Assembly (NCBI RefSeq): GCF_004342285.1
Contig: NZ_SMCV01000007.1
Span: forward strand, 1 to 64,000
DNA length: 64,000 nt
Source: Klebsiella sp. BIGb0138
GTDB lineage: Bacteria > Pseudomonadota > Gammaproteobacteria > Enterobacterales > Enterobacteriaceae
Reading direction: 5' to 3'
Positions 18,186 to 27,529 of this stretch are shown piece after piece; positions within the stretch are counted from its first letter, which is position 1, and every line of letters starts with the position of its first letter. The position numbers and the translations under genes were made by a program. The notes below the pieces were generated by a model that worked only from the letters and a program-made list of their open reading frames with translations, made no database searches and was not told the origin of the DNA.

Positions 18186-19445
18186 TTAATCTGGAGATTG
18201 CTTTCCAAAATCAAACGGACTAACCCCTTTCTCCCGGTTCGCATCCAGAAAATCAGCCCACCACTGCAGCATTAACCTGCGCTCTCCCAGATGCTCTGCC
18301 TTGTGGATGTAAGCTGCTCGCACAGAGCTACGCTCCTGATGGCTCATCTGCCGCTCTACGGCATCCCTCGACCATAGACCCGATTCAATCAATGAGCTAC
18401 AGGCCATTGTCCTGAAACCATGCCCACACACTTCCTTTTTCGTGTCATACCCCATCACTCGCAAAGCCTTGTTAACCGTATTCTCACTCATCGGCTTACG
18501 GGGATCGTGATCGCCAACGAAGATCAGCTCTCGGTTTCCATTCATACTTTTGATCTTTTCCAGAATAGCTAAGGCCTGACGCGATAAGGGAACAAGATGA
18601 GGTGTCCGCATCTTTGAACCACGCTGAGAATGCTTAACACCTTCCAGCGGTTCACGCTCTCCGGGAATCGTCCACATAGCCGTTTCAAAATCCACTTCTG
18701 TCCAGCGAGCAAAACGTAGCTCGCTCGAACGGATGAAAACCAGTAACGTCAAATCCACGGCTAACCGCGTTAATGGTCTGCCGGTGTAGTTATCAATACG
18801 ATGGAGTAACTCAGGAATGCGGTTGAGATCTAGCGCAGCGCGATGCTTTCGTTTAGCTGTTGCGATCGCACCAGCGATCTCTTGTGCAGGATTGTAATCA
18901 ATTAAGCCGTTCTGTACCGCAAAGCGCATTATTGCCGTTGTTCGCTGTTGAAGACGCGCAGCCACTTCAAGGCGTCCTGACTTTTCCACTGCTTTAATTG
19001 GAACCAGTAAGTCACGAGTACCAATATCTTTGATATTTCGCTTCCCAACTGAAGCAAATAAATTGTCTTCCAGGCTTTTCAATACACGAGCACTATGCGA
19101 TGTAGACCATTTCTGATTGCTGGCATGCCAGTCTCTGGCAACCACTTCAAACGTTATCGCCTCTTGCTCCTGCTCTACCTTAACGGCTTTCTTGTTCTCA
19201 CTGGGATCGACACCATTAGCTAACAGCTTACGGGCTTCATCCCGGCGTGCCCGGGCATCCGCCAACGACACTTCAGGGTATTTTCCCAGCGCCAGCATCT
19301 TCTCCTTACCGCCAAAACGATAACGAAGCCGCCAGTATTTCGAGCCGTTGGGGTGAACCAGCAAAACCATGCCATCGCCGTCAGTCAGTTTGTAGGCTTT
19401 TGCTTCAGGCTTTGCCGAACGAACCTTCACATCACTCAGAGCCAT
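18186..19445 (-). CDS. P4-type tyrosine integrase of the leuX island
   Basis: A 419-residue site-specific recombinase of the P4/CP4 integrase group. The N-terminal arm-type DNA-binding domain (MALSDVKVRSAKPEAK, then KLTDGDGMVLLV) precedes the catalytic domain with R near 242 (SSELRFARW), HGFR near 341 and the nucleophile Tyr near 379 (AAYIHKAEHL). ATG 19445 has AAAGGA nine bases upstream and matches the usual family start; an upstream in-frame start at 19481 is unlikely. It reads away from the tRNA gene leuX 200 bases off, the usual layout for elements integrated in a tRNA 3' end. It looks intact. Confidence 0.93.
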   Translation of the reverse strand: MALSDVKVRSAKPEAKAYKLTDGDGMVLLVHPNGSKYWRLRYRFGGKEKMLALGKYPEVSLADARARRDEARKLLANGVDPSENKKAVKVEQEQEAITFEVVARDWHASNQKWSTSHSARVLKSLEDNLFASVGKRNIKDIGTRDLLVPIKAVEKSGRLEVAARLQQRTTAIMRFAVQNGLIDYNPAQEIAGAIATAKRKHRAALDLNRIPELLHRIDNYTGRPLTRLAVDLTLLVFIRSSELRFARWTEVDFETAMWTIPGEREPLEGVKHSQRGSKMRTPHLVPLSRQALAILEKIKSMNGNRELIFVGDHDPRKPMSENTVNKALRVMGYDTKKEVCGHGFRTMACSSLIESGLWSRDAVERQMSHQERSSVRAAYIHKAEHLGERRLMLQWWADFLDANREKGVSPFDFGKQSPD

Positions 19446-19606
19446 GATGAGTATCCTTTCAAGGGTTCTGTGTGGGTACAAACATTATCGAACCGGGGTA
19501 TACCCGCAGTTGTACCCGCATCAGTAAGTTGATGTAGATTGAATCAGGTTGACTTAGGTTGAATGAAAAAGCGAGGAAAGCCTTGCGGATACTGGATTTC
19601 AGGCAC

Positions 19607-19630
19607 AAAAAAAGACGTCCGTTGACGTCT
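19607..19630 (-). terminator. Intrinsic terminator downstream of leuX
   Basis: On the minus strand AGACGTC, a four-base loop and GACGTCT form a perfect 7-bp stem followed by seven T. It ends leuX transcription 14 bases after the tRNA. It lies on the island side of the tRNA 3' end, so the element itself appears to supply it. Confidence 0.8.
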
Positions 19631-19643
19631 ATTGATGTTCCGA

Positions 19644-19728
19644 TGGTGCCGAAGGCCGGACTCGAACCGGCACGTATTTCTACGGTTGATTTTGAATCAA
19701 CTGCGTCTACCGATTTCGCCACTTCGGC
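19644..19728 (-). tRNA. leuX: tRNA-Leu (anticodon CAA), island attachment site
   Basis: An 85-base tRNA with a long variable arm, encoded CCA and the anticodon loop TTCAAAA between GTTGA and TCAAC stems, giving anticodon CAA, which reads UUG codons. The T-arm GGTTCGAGTCC and the acceptor GCCGAAG/CTTCGGC pair correctly. leuX is a well-known integration hotspot for P4-like islands in enterobacteria. The attachment core should be the 3' part (about 19644-19660); I see no second copy of it in the window, so the distal attachment site lies beyond base 1. Confidence 0.97.
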
Positions 19729-19754
19729 ACTGAAGGGATACGGAAACGTTGTGG

Positions 19755-19782
19755 ATTATACCTGTCGATGGCCGCCATGCAA
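19755..19782 (-). promoter_or_regulatory. Promoter of leuX
   Basis: On the minus strand TTGCAT (19782-19777) and TATAAT (19760-19755) are 16 bases apart, with the -10 box 26 bases before the mature tRNA. It is a near-consensus sigma-70 promoter. Confidence 0.75.
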
Positions 19783-20462
19783 GCGGCAGCGTGTGCGTGC
19801 AGCGCTAAGTGTCGAAAAAAACAGCGCTTAGGCGTTGCGGAGCCGTGAGAAGTAACATTTTACCCCGCAACTGTCCGCCTTCCACCGCCCATGTTTGCAC
19901 CGGCTCACGCTACGCTTAGCCGGGCTACCTCGCGGCTCCCTACCGCAATCAACGTAAAACGCTCTTCTCACTCCTAACTCCCTACGCAACCCCACCAGCC
20001 TACGTAAATACCGCAACCCTCCTCCTCCTCCCCCATGTTTACCCCAGCTCGCGCTACGCTTATCAGGACGATCCCTTCCCTTGCCCTCCCCACCCATCGC
20101 CAAAATTTTTCTCAGTTTTTTCTCAGCAGGTTCTCTTTCTGTACCCTTTATCTCTCCAGCGAATTAAAGAAGACTTACCAATACCAAACCACTTAAATAT
20201 AAGATTCCAGAATAGATAAAATAATCTCTCAGTTTATTCCAGAAAGTTTTAGTCAATAACTTTTAGCTATTCACTGGCTTAGCGCATTCATATTAATTTC
20301 ATCAATATTTTTATAACTTTACATTAATGAAAAGTTTTCTTTAGGGCGCTTATTCCAGGATTTTCCTCAGCCGCCAGAGTTCCGGTAAAGACTATTTTTA
20401 GGAGTCGCAGTACGAGTCTCGATGGACATATTCACTCGTTGAATTCACTCAGGAGAAAGCAC
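19783..20462. other. Intergenic region between leuX and carbonic anhydrase
   Basis: No gene seen. The left part (19830-20100) holds two degraded REP-like palindrome halves sharing GCTACGCTTA. The part from 20130 to 20360 is strongly AT-rich and probably contains the upstream regulatory region of the carbonic anhydrase operon. A clear AGGAG ribosome site at 20451-20455 serves the GTG start at 20463. Confidence 0.5.
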
Positions 20463-21110
20463 GTGACGATCCTCAAACCCCTGCTGGCCAGAAACCGCAG
20501 CTGGGCGCTGCAAAAACGCCAGCGCGACCCGCAATACTTTGACAAGCTGGTCGATGGCCAGCGTCCCCACTCGCTGTGGATCGGCTGCTCCGACAGCCGC
20601 GTTCCCGCCGAGGTGCTCACCGGCTCCCATCCAGGCGAACTGTTCGTCCACCGCAATATCGCCAACATGATTGACCCCGCCGACGACAACTTTATGAGCG
20701 TATTGCAGTACGCCCTCCACTATCTCGAAGTGGAGCGGGTGGTGCTCTGCGGCCACTACGGCTGCGGCGGGGTGCAGGCGGCGCTGTCGCTGCCGCAGAT
20801 GGCGCTGGCCCAGGAGTCCTCGGCCCTCTCCCGGCGTATCGGCCAGCTGCGCGAGACCCTGGGTGGCGAAATACGCCAGCTGACGCCCGCCGTTGCGGCG
20901 GGAGAGGAGGGGGATGATAAAGAGGCCCTCAACGCCCTGGTGGAAGCCAACGTCCGCGCTCAGTTCGCCCGGCTGACCCGCTGCGAACCGGTGCAGGCGA
21001 TTCTGCACAGCGGGCGGGCGCTCAGCCTGCACGGCTGCGTCTACGACCTGGCCTCCGGCCACCTGACCACCCTCGTTGAACACCTCTCGCCACAGGAGCA
21101 CGCCCCATGA
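20463..21110 (+). CDS. Beta-class carbonic anhydrase
   Basis: A 215-residue beta-carbonic anhydrase that interconverts CO2 and bicarbonate. Zinc ligands are C42 (in CSDSR, with the D44/R46 dyad), H98 and C101 (HYGCGG). GTG 20463 is preferred because AGGAG lies seven bases upstream; an ATG at 20439 lacks such a site. The stop overlaps the SulP start (ATGA), so transporter and enzyme are made together, suggesting that bicarbonate formed by the enzyme is handled by the transporter. It could be called Can- or CynT-like; the sequence alone does not decide. Confidence 0.92.
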   Translation: MTILKPLLARNRSWALQKRQRDPQYFDKLVDGQRPHSLWIGCSDSRVPAEVLTGSHPGELFVHRNIANMIDPADDNFMSVLQYALHYLEVERVVLCGHYGCGGVQAALSLPQMALAQESSALSRRIGQLRETLGGEIRQLTPAVAAGEEGDDKEALNALVEANVRAQFARLTRCEPVQAILHSGRALSLHGCVYDLASGHLTTLVEHLSPQEHAP

Positions 21111-22576
21111 ATACCCTTCGCCAGGACTCCCTTGCCGGGGTCGTCGTCTTCCTTGTCGCCCTGCCGCTGTGCCTCGGCATCGCCCAGGCCAGCGGCCTGC
21201 CGCCGTTTGTCGGCCTGCTGACCGGCATCATCGGCGGTATCGTCGTCACCGCCCTCAGCCCCTCCCGTTTTGCCGTCAGCGGCCCCGCCGCCGGCCTGGT
21301 CACCATCGTCGTTGCCGCCATTGAAACCCTCGGCTCCTTCTCCGCCTTCCTGATGGCGCTGGTGCTGGCCGGCGTGCTGCAGCTGCTATTCGGCGTGCTG
21401 CGGGCCGGGCGCTTTATCTCCCTCGTGCCCGCCAGCGTGATCAAAGGTATGCTGGCGGCGATCGGTATTTTACTGATTATGCAGCAGATCCCGGTGGCCC
21501 TCGGCACCGCTGAAGAGACCGACCTACGCGACCTGGCTGCCGGCGAGGCGGCGTTCTCCATCAGCGCCATCGCCGTCGCGGCGGGCGGCCTGCTGGTGCT
21601 GATGCTGTGGGGGTCGCCGCTGGTCCGCCGGGTGCCGAGCCTGCGCTGGATCCCCGGCCCGCTGATCGCCGTGCTGCTCGGCTGCCTCGCCACCCTGCTG
21701 CTCTCCCGCCTCGCCCCGGCGCAGCTTGCCGCCCTGCCGCGCATTACCCTGCCGGAGTTCGCCAGCCTCGGCGACCTGCTGGGCGAGCTGGAAGCCCCGG
21801 CATGGCGCGCGTGGCGCAATCCGTCGGTATGGGTGGTGGCGGTCACCCTCGCGCTGGTCGCCAGCCTCGAAACCCTGCTCAGCCAGGAGGCGCTGAAAAA
21901 GCTGCGTCCACAGAACCCTCCCCCCTCGCCGAACCGCGAAATGGCCGCTCAGGGCGTCGGCAACCTGCTCTCCGGCCTGCTCGGCGCCATGCCGATCACC
22001 GCGGTGATCGTCCGCAGTTCGGTCAACGTCAGTAGCGGCGCCCGGAGCAAGCTCTCGATCTTTATCCACGGCGTTCTGCTGCTGATCTGCGGCCTGTGGT
22101 TCAGCGGCCTGCTGGCGCTGATCCCGCTCTCCAGCCTCGCCGCGGTGCTGATCTATACCGGCTATAAGCTGGCGACCCCGCGGCTGTTCATCAGCCAGTT
22201 CCGCATGGGCGCGGCGCAGTACGTGCCGTTCCTCGCCACCATTGGCGGCATCATCGCCTTTGGCATGCTGGCGGGGATCGGCATCGGTCTCGCCGCCCAG
22301 GTGGCGTTCAGCATCTGGCGCAGCCATCGTCACTCGCTGCAGCTGGCGCGCTATGACGACCACTACGTGCTGCGCATTCAGCAAAACCTCACCTTTTTGC
22401 ACAACCCGCACCTGCTGGCGCTGCTGGCGAAGATCCCCGAGCAGAGCGTGGTGATCGTCGAGCACGATAACGTCGGCTATCTCGACCCGGACGTGCAGGC
22501 GGTGCTGGATGATTTTGCCGAGAGCGCCCCCCAGCGCGGGATCCACCTCAACCAGTGGCCGGTCGCTGGCCGCTGA
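21107..22576 (+). CDS. SulP/SLC26-family anion transporter
   Basis: A 489-residue inner-membrane protein with about a dozen hydrophobic spans and SulP signatures ([14 protein letters not shown] at the first span, [29 protein letters not shown]). The C terminus after residue 425 is only about 65 residues, so the STAS domain is short compared with classical SulP proteins. Family members carry sulfate, bicarbonate or chloride. Coupling to a carbonic anhydrase gene makes bicarbonate the likely substrate, by analogy with known SulP-carbonic anhydrase pairs. The four-base overlap with the upstream gene shows a two-gene operon. Confidence 0.9.
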   Translation: MNTLRQDSLAGVVVFLVALPLCLGIAQASGLPPFVGLLTGIIGGIVVTALSPSRFAVSGPAAGLVTIVVAAIETLGSFSAFLMALVLAGVLQLLFGVLRAGRFISLVPASVIKGMLAAIGILLIMQQIPVALGTAEETDLRDLAAGEAAFSISAIAVAAGGLLVLMLWGSPLVRRVPSLRWIPGPLIAVLLGCLATLLLSRLAPAQLAALPRITLPEFASLGDLLGELEAPAWRAWRNPSVWVVAVTLALVASLETLLSQEALKKLRPQNPPPSPNREMAAQGVGNLLSGLLGAMPITAVIVRSSVNVSSGARSKLSIFIHGVLLLICGLWFSGLLALIPLSSLAAVLIYTGYKLATPRLFISQFRMGAAQYVPFLATIGGIIAFGMLAGIGIGLAAQVAFSIWRSHRHSLQLARYDDHYVLRIQQNLTFLHNPHLLALLAKIPEQSVVIVEHDNVGYLDPDVQAVLDDFAESAPQRGIHLNQWPVAGR

Positions 22577-22581
22577 CCACT

Positions 22582-22604
22582 GCCGGGCAGCCTGGCTGCC
22601 CGGC
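22582..22604. repeat. GC-rich hairpin after the SulP gene
   Basis: GCCGGGCAG and CTGCCCGGC form a perfect 9-bp stem with loop CCTGG, six bases after the SulP stop. There is no T-run; it is REP-like and may stop transcription or protect the mRNA 3' end. Confidence 0.65.
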
Positions 22605-22686
22605 TACGATCCCGCCTTCTGCCAGGCGTCGCCCCGCCCCATGCTCTACACTTTCTGTTTATCTCCGCCAAACCAAGGAAATCGTG

Positions 22687-23706
22687 ATGAGCACAATTAA
22701 AAGCTACGCCGCCAAAGAAGCGGGCGCCGATCTGTCGCTGTGGGAGTACGACGCGGGCGAACTGCTGCCGCAGGACGTCGAAGTGCAGGTCGACTACTGC
22801 GGGATCTGCCACTCCGACCTGTCGATGATCGATAACGAATGGGGCATGTCGAGCTATCCCCTGGTCGCCGGCCACGAGGTGATTGGCCGCGTGGTGGCGC
22901 TGGGCAGCGCGGCGCAGGATAAGGGGCTGAAGATCGGCCAGAAGGTGGGCATCGGCTGGACGGCGCGCAGCTGCGGGCACTGCGACGCCTGCATCAGCGG
23001 CCACCAGATCAAATGTCTGGCAGGCTCGGTACCGACCATCATCAACCGTGGCGGCTTCGCCGACAAGCTGCGCGCCGACTGGCAGTGGGTGATCCCTCTG
23101 CCGGAGAGTATCGATATCGCATCCGCCGGCCCGATGCTGTGCGGCGGGATCACCGTCTTTAAACCGCTGCTGATGCACCACGTCACCGCCACCAGCCGCG
23201 TCGGAGTGATCGGGATCGGCGGCCTCGGCCATATCGCGATTAAACTGCTGCGGGCGATGGGCGCGGAAGTCACCGCTTTCAGCTCCAACCCGGCGAAAGA
23301 GCAGGAAGTGCTGGCGATGGGCGCCGATCGGGTGGTCAACAGCCGCGATCCTGAAGCCCTAAAAGCGCTGGCCGGCCAGTTTGATCTGATCATTAACACC
23401 GTGGCGGTGGATCTCGAATGGCAGCCGTACTTTGAAGCGCTGGCCTACGGCGGCAACTTCCATACCGTCGGCGCGGTGATGAAGCCGTTCCCGGTACCCG
23501 CCTTTACCCTGATTAGCGGCGACCGCAGCATCTCCGGTTCGGCCACCGGCAACCCGTCCGAGCTGCGCAAGCTGATGAAGTTCGCCGGGCGTAGCAAAGT
23601 GGCCCCCACCACCGAGCTGTTCCCGATGTCGCAGATCAACGAGGCGTTGAAACACGTGCGCGAGGGTAAAGCCCGTTATCGCGTGGTGCTGAAAGCCGAT
23701 TTCTGA
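22687..23706 (+). CDS. ahr: NADPH-dependent aldehyde reductase Ahr
   Basis: A 339-residue zinc alcohol dehydrogenase of the medium-chain family, matching Ahr (YjgB), which reduces a broad range of aldehydes to alcohols in the cytoplasm. Catalytic zinc ligands lie in CGICHSD (C38) and GHE; a structural zinc site is [15 protein letters not shown]. The Rossmann motif is [14 protein letters not shown] 22687 has AAGGAA six bases upstream. Its position beside leuX matches E. coli. A 23721-23743 hairpin follows the gene. Confidence 0.93.
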   Translation: MSTIKSYAAKEAGADLSLWEYDAGELLPQDVEVQVDYCGICHSDLSMIDNEWGMSSYPLVAGHEVIGRVVALGSAAQDKGLKIGQKVGIGWTARSCGHCDACISGHQIKCLAGSVPTIINRGGFADKLRADWQWVIPLPESIDIASAGPMLCGGITVFKPLLMHHVTATSRVGVIGIGGLGHIAIKLLRAMGAEVTAFSSNPAKEQEVLAMGADRVVNSRDPEALKALAGQFDLIINTVAVDLEWQPYFEALAYGGNFHTVGAVMKPFPVPAFTLISGDRSISGSATGNPSELRKLMKFAGRSKVAPTTELFPMSQINEALKHVREGKARYRVVLKADF

Positions 23707-23720
23707 CGTCGTCCCTCTCC

Positions 23721-23772
23721 GCCGGGCGGCACGTCCGCCCGGCACGTTCCTTCAGCAGCCGCCCGCTGAAGG
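23721..23772. repeat. Two adjacent hairpins after ahr
   Basis: GCCGGGCGG/CCGCCCGGC (23721-23743, loop CACGT) and CCTTCAGC/GCTGAAGG (23749-23772) are both perfect stems. Neither is followed by a T-run. They separate ahr from the ABC transporter operon and probably mark the ahr mRNA end. Confidence 0.6.
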
Positions 23773-23865
23773 TTCATTAAACGGTCATCTCCCCGCCATC
23801 CCTTTGCAGTCAATCGTTCTCACAATCCGGGCTTCCATAAACGCCTGAACGAGACGTCTGCCACC

Positions 23866-24738
23866 ATGAGAAAAACCTGGCTCCCCTGGCTGATACTGTC
23901 GCCCTCCCTGCTGTTTTTACTGCTGTTTACCTGGTTCCCGCTGGGCCGTTCGGTGTACGACAGCCTGTTCGATACCCGGATGGCCAGCGACGGCGCGCCG
24001 TTCGTCGGGCTGGATAACTTCGTCCGCCTGTTTGCCGATAACGTCTTCTGGCAGTCGCTGCTCAACAACCTGCTCTATATCCTGCTGACGGTGGTCCCCG
24101 GCGTGACGCTGGCCCTGCTGCTGGCGGTGGCGCTGAACGAAAACCGCCGCCTCAACCGCTGGCTGCGCACCGCCTTCTTCTTCCCGATGATTATCCCGAT
24201 GGTCAGCGCCGCCGCGCTGTGGCTGTTTATCTTTATGCCTGGCCTCGGCCTGCTCGACCACTATCTGGCGAAACTGTTCGGGCCGATGAACAACAACTGG
24301 CTGGGGCGCAGCAACAGCGCTCTGCTGGCGCTGGCGCTGATCGGCGTGTGGAAGTTCGCCGGCTACTACATGCTGTTTTTCCTCGCCGGGTTGCAGAGCA
24401 TCCCGGCTTCAACGCGCGAGGCGGCGATCATGGAAGGGGCCACCCGCAGCCAGGTGTTCTTTAAGGTCACCCTGCCGCTGCTGCGCCCGACCCTGAGCTT
24501 CGTCATCACCACCGCGCTGATCTACTCCATCACCCAGATTGACCACGTCGCGGTGATGACCCGCGGCGGGCCGGACAACGCCACCACCGTGCTGCTCTAC
24601 TACATCCAGAACCTGGCGTGGGATACCCACGATCTTGGCAAAGCCTCCGCCGCCACCTTCCTGACGCTGGCCGGGCTGTTCGCCTTCTCGCTGATAAACC
24701 TCAAACTGCTGGAGAAAGGAGCCCACTATGAGCGCTGA
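23866..24738 (+). CDS. ABC importer permease 1 (MalF/UgpA type)
   Basis: A 290-residue inner-membrane permease with six spans and the EAA loop (EAAIMEGATRSQVFF, about residue 185) that contacts the ATPase. It is the first gene of a five-gene operon: permease, permease, phosphodiesterase, ATPase, binding protein. This class imports sugars or glycerophosphate compounds. The enclosed gpdQ gene points to glycerophosphodiesters as substrate. No strong ribosome site is visible before ATG 23866. Confidence 0.9.
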   Translation: MRKTWLPWLILSPSLLFLLLFTWFPLGRSVYDSLFDTRMASDGAPFVGLDNFVRLFADNVFWQSLLNNLLYILLTVVPGVTLALLLAVALNENRRLNRWLRTAFFFPMIIPMVSAAALWLFIFMPGLGLLDHYLAKLFGPMNNNWLGRSNSALLALALIGVWKFAGYYMLFFLAGLQSIPASTREAAIMEGATRSQVFFKVTLPLLRPTLSFVITTALIYSITQIDHVAVMTRGGPDNATTVLLYYIQNLAWDTHDLGKASAATFLTLAGLFAFSLINLKLLEKGAHYER

Positions 24739-25615
24739 AGCCTCGCCGCCGCTGCTGCGCGCGCAGGGCGCCCCGCGTCCGCTGTGGCTGCGTCTGCGCC
24801 GTTCGCCGCCGTTCACCCTCAGCGTACTGATGTGCTGCCTGGCCCTGCTGTGGATCAGTCCGTTTATCTGGATGCTGGCCACCGCCTTCAGCGCCACCAC
24901 CTTCGGCGAAGATATGGCCTCGCTGCTGCCGCGCCTGCCGCTGACGCTGGATAACTTCCGCGACGCCTGGGCCAGCGCCGACTGGCTGAGCCTCTACGCC
25001 AACACCCTTATCTTCACCTTCGGCACCTTCTTCGTGCAGCTGTTGACCATCACCACCGCCGGCTACGTCTTCGCCTGCCACGAGTTCCGCGGCAAGCAGA
25101 CCCTGTTCCTGCTGTTTTTGGTCCAGCTGATGATCATGCCGGTGGTGATGATGGTGCCGAACATGCTGACCCTGAAAACCTTCGGCCTGCTCAACACCCT
25201 CACCGGGGTGATGATGCCCTACTTCACCTCGGCGTTCGGCGTGTTCCTGATGCGCCAGGCGTTCCTCGCCATCCCCAAAGAGCTGGAAGAAGCCGCCCTG
25301 ATGGAGGGCTGCCGCTGGTGGCAGGTGCTGTTCCGCGTGCTGCTGCCGATGTCCTGGCCGTCGGTGCTGGCCTTCGCCACCGTCAGCATTACCTACCACT
25401 GGAACGAGTATCTGTGGCCGCTGATGATGCTCAACGATCCCGATAAGCAGGTGCTGACCGTGGGGCTGGTCTCCTTCGCCATGGGCGCCGAATCCGGCGG
25501 CCAGTGGGGCACCATCGGCGCCGGGACGCTGATGGTCTGCCTGCCGCTGATGCTGGCGTTCATCCTTTTCCAGAAACAGTTCCTGCGAAGCTTCGGCTTC
25601 TCCGGGATCAAATAA
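24728..25615 (+). CDS. ABC importer permease 2 (MalG/UgpE type)
   Basis: A 295-residue permease with six membrane spans and the EAA loop ([16 protein letters not shown]). It pairs with permease 1 to form the channel. The start overlaps the previous gene by 11 bases and has AAAGGAG six bases upstream, so they are translationally coupled. It is followed after ten bases by gpdQ. Confidence 0.9.
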   Translation: MSAEASPPLLRAQGAPRPLWLRLRRSPPFTLSVLMCCLALLWISPFIWMLATAFSATTFGEDMASLLPRLPLTLDNFRDAWASADWLSLYANTLIFTFGTFFVQLLTITTAGYVFACHEFRGKQTLFLLFLVQLMIMPVVMMVPNMLTLKTFGLLNTLTGVMMPYFTSAFGVFLMRQAFLAIPKELEEAALMEGCRWWQVLFRVLLPMSWPSVLAFATVSITYHWNEYLWPLMMLNDPDKQVLTVGLVSFAMGAESGGQWGTIGAGTLMVCLPLMLAFILFQKQFLRSFGFSGIK

Positions 25616-25625
25616 GGAGTTATCT

Positions 25626-26450
25626 ATGCTGTTAGCCCAGATTTCCGATACCCATTTCCGCAGCCACGGGCAGAAGCTGTACGGCTTTATCGACGTCAAC
25701 GCCGCCAACGCCGACGTGGTCTCCCAGCTCAACGCCCTGACGGAGCGCCCGGACGCGGTGGTGGTCAGCGGCGATATCGTCAACTGCGGCCGCCCGCAGG
25801 AGTACGAAGTTGCCCGCCAGATCCTCGGCAGCCTGAACTATCCGCTGTATCTGATCCCCGGCAACCACGACGATAAAGCACTGTTTCTCGAATACCTGCA
25901 CCCGCTGTGCCCGCAGCTCGGCAGCGACCCGCAGAACGTGCATTACGCGGTGGACGACTTCGCCACCCGCCTGCTGTTTATCGACTCCAGCCGCGCCGGC
26001 ACCTCCAGCGGCTGGCTGACGGATGAAACCATCAAATGGCTGGAGGCCCAGCTGTTCGACGGCGGCGATAAACCCGCCACGGTATTTATGCATCACCCGC
26101 CGCTGCCGCTGGGCAACGCCCAGATGGATCCCATCGCCTGCGAAAACGGCCATCGCCTGCTGGCGCTGGTGGAGCGCTTCCCTTCCCTGACCCGCATCTT
26201 CTGCGGGCATAACCACAGCCTGACCCTGACCCAGTATCGCCAGGCGATCGTCTCCACCATTCCGGGCACCGTCCATCAGGTGCCCTATTTCCACGAGGAC
26301 CGCCGCCCGTACTACGACCTGTCGCCGGCGTCGTGCCTGATGCACCGCCAGGTGGGCGAGCAGTGGGTCAGCTACCAGCACCCGCTGACCCACCACGCCG
26401 GGCCGTGGCTATATGACGAAAACATCAGTTGCCCAACGGAAGAGCGCTAA
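25626..26450 (+). CDS. gpdQ: Glycerophosphodiesterase GpdQ
   Basis: A 274-residue binuclear metallophosphoesterase very close, as I remember it, to the crystallised GpdQ of Klebsiella (Enterobacter) aerogenes. The metal ligands are all present: DTH (D8, H10), GD (D50), GNHDD (N80), HHPP (H156) and GHNH (H195, H197). The enzyme hydrolyses glycerophosphodiesters such as glycerophosphoethanolamine, and also various synthetic phosphodiesters and organophosphates. AAGGAG stands before ATG 25626. No signal peptide is present, so it acts in the cytoplasm on what the surrounding ABC transporter brings in. Confidence 0.93.
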   Translation: MLLAQISDTHFRSHGQKLYGFIDVNAANADVVSQLNALTERPDAVVVSGDIVNCGRPQEYEVARQILGSLNYPLYLIPGNHDDKALFLEYLHPLCPQLGSDPQNVHYAVDDFATRLLFIDSSRAGTSSGWLTDETIKWLEAQLFDGGDKPATVFMHHPPLPLGNAQMDPIACENGHRLLALVERFPSLTRIFCGHNHSLTLTQYRQAIVSTIPGTVHQVPYFHEDRRPYYDLSPASCLMHRQVGEQWVSYQHPLTHHAGPWLYDENISCPTEER

Positions 26451-26455
26451 TCCTC

Positions 26456-27529
26456 ATGCTTAGTTTGCAAAACATCAGTAAGCGTTTCGACGGCAAAGCG
26501 GCCCTCAACGATCTGTCGCTGGATATCCACGAAGGGGAGTTCGTGGTGCTGGTCGGCCCCTCCGGCTGCGGCAAAAGCACCCTGCTGCGCCTGCTCGCCG
26601 GGCTGGAGCCGGTGAGCGAGGGGGAAATCTGGCTGCACGATGAGAACATCACCGCCCTGTCGCCGCGCGAGCGCAACTTCGCGATGATCTTCCAGAACTA
26701 CGCCCTGTTCCCGCACCTGTCGGTGCAGGACAACATCACCTTCGGCATGAAGGTGCGGAAAGAAGATAAGGCCAGCTGGCAGCCGCGGGTCGATAAAGTG
26801 GCGCAGATGCTGCAGCTGGAAACGCTGCTGGACCGCAGGCCGGCGAAGCTCTCCGGCGGCCAGCGCCAGCGGGTGGCGATGGCCCGCGCTATCGTGCGCA
26901 ACCCGCGGCTGTTCCTGATGGACGAACCGCTCTCCAACCTCGACGCGCGCCTGCGCAGCGAAGTGCGCGACAGCATTATGGATCTCCACCAGCAGTTGAA
27001 AACCAGCACCGTCTACGTCACCCATGACCAGACCGAGGCGATGTCGATGGCCGACCGCATCGTAGTGATGAACGGCGGCCACGTCCAGCAGGTCGGGCGG
27101 CCGGAGTACCTCTACGCCCATCCGGCCAACCTGTTCGTCGCCGGGTTTATCGGCTCGCCGGCGATGAACCTGCTGTCGCTGCCCTGCGCCGACGGCGAGG
27201 TGCGGCTCGGCGACCTGCGCCATCCGCTGCCGCCGCACTATCGCGACGAATCCCGGGTCTGGTTCGGCATTCGTCCGGAACATATCAGCGATCGCGTGGA
27301 GGAGAGCCACCTGCGTCTCTCCGCCACCGTGCTGCAACGAGAACTGATGGGAGCCGATTACCTGCTCCACGTCAGCACCCCCATCGGCACCCTGCGCTTT
27401 AGCCGCCGCCATCGCGGCGCGGTGCCGGAGAAAGGCGACACGCTGACCCTCGGCTTTTCGCCCGCGGATATTCATCTTTTTCATGCTGAGCAACAGCACA
27501 ATTTACTCCAGGAGATTGACCATGCTTAA
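26456..27529 (+). CDS. ABC importer ATP-binding subunit (UgpC/MalK type)
   Basis: A 357-residue ATPase that energises the importer. Walker A GPSGCGKST (about residue 36), signature LSGGQRQRVAMAR, Walker B FLMDEPLSNLD and H-loop VTHDQTEAM are all intact, followed by a C-terminal TOBE-like domain of about 120 residues. ATG 26456 follows the gpdQ stop by five bases; an upstream in-frame ATG at 26429 would overlap gpdQ and is less likely. The stop overlaps the next start by eight bases. Confidence 0.9.
   Translation: MLSLQNISKRFDGKAALNDLSLDIHEGEFVVLVGPSGCGKSTLLRLLAGLEPVSEGEIWLHDENITALSPRERNFAMIFQNYALFPHLSVQDNITFGMKVRKEDKASWQPRVDKVAQMLQLETLLDRRPAKLSGGQRQRVAMARAIVRNPRLFLMDEPLSNLDARLRSEVRDSIMDLHQQLKTSTVYVTHDQTEAMSMADRIVVMNGGHVQQVGRPEYLYAHPANLFVAGFIGSPAMNLLSLPCADGEVRLGDLRHPLPPHYRDESRVWFGIRPEHISDRVEESHLRLSATVLQRELMGADYLLHVSTPIGTLRFSRRHRGAVPEKGDTLTLGFSPADIHLFHAEQQHNLLQEIDHA

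Noticed and set aside
19828..20103. Minus-strand frame between leuX and the carbonic anhydrase gene
   Set aside because: Its repeated segments come from degraded REP sequence and the composition is not protein-like.
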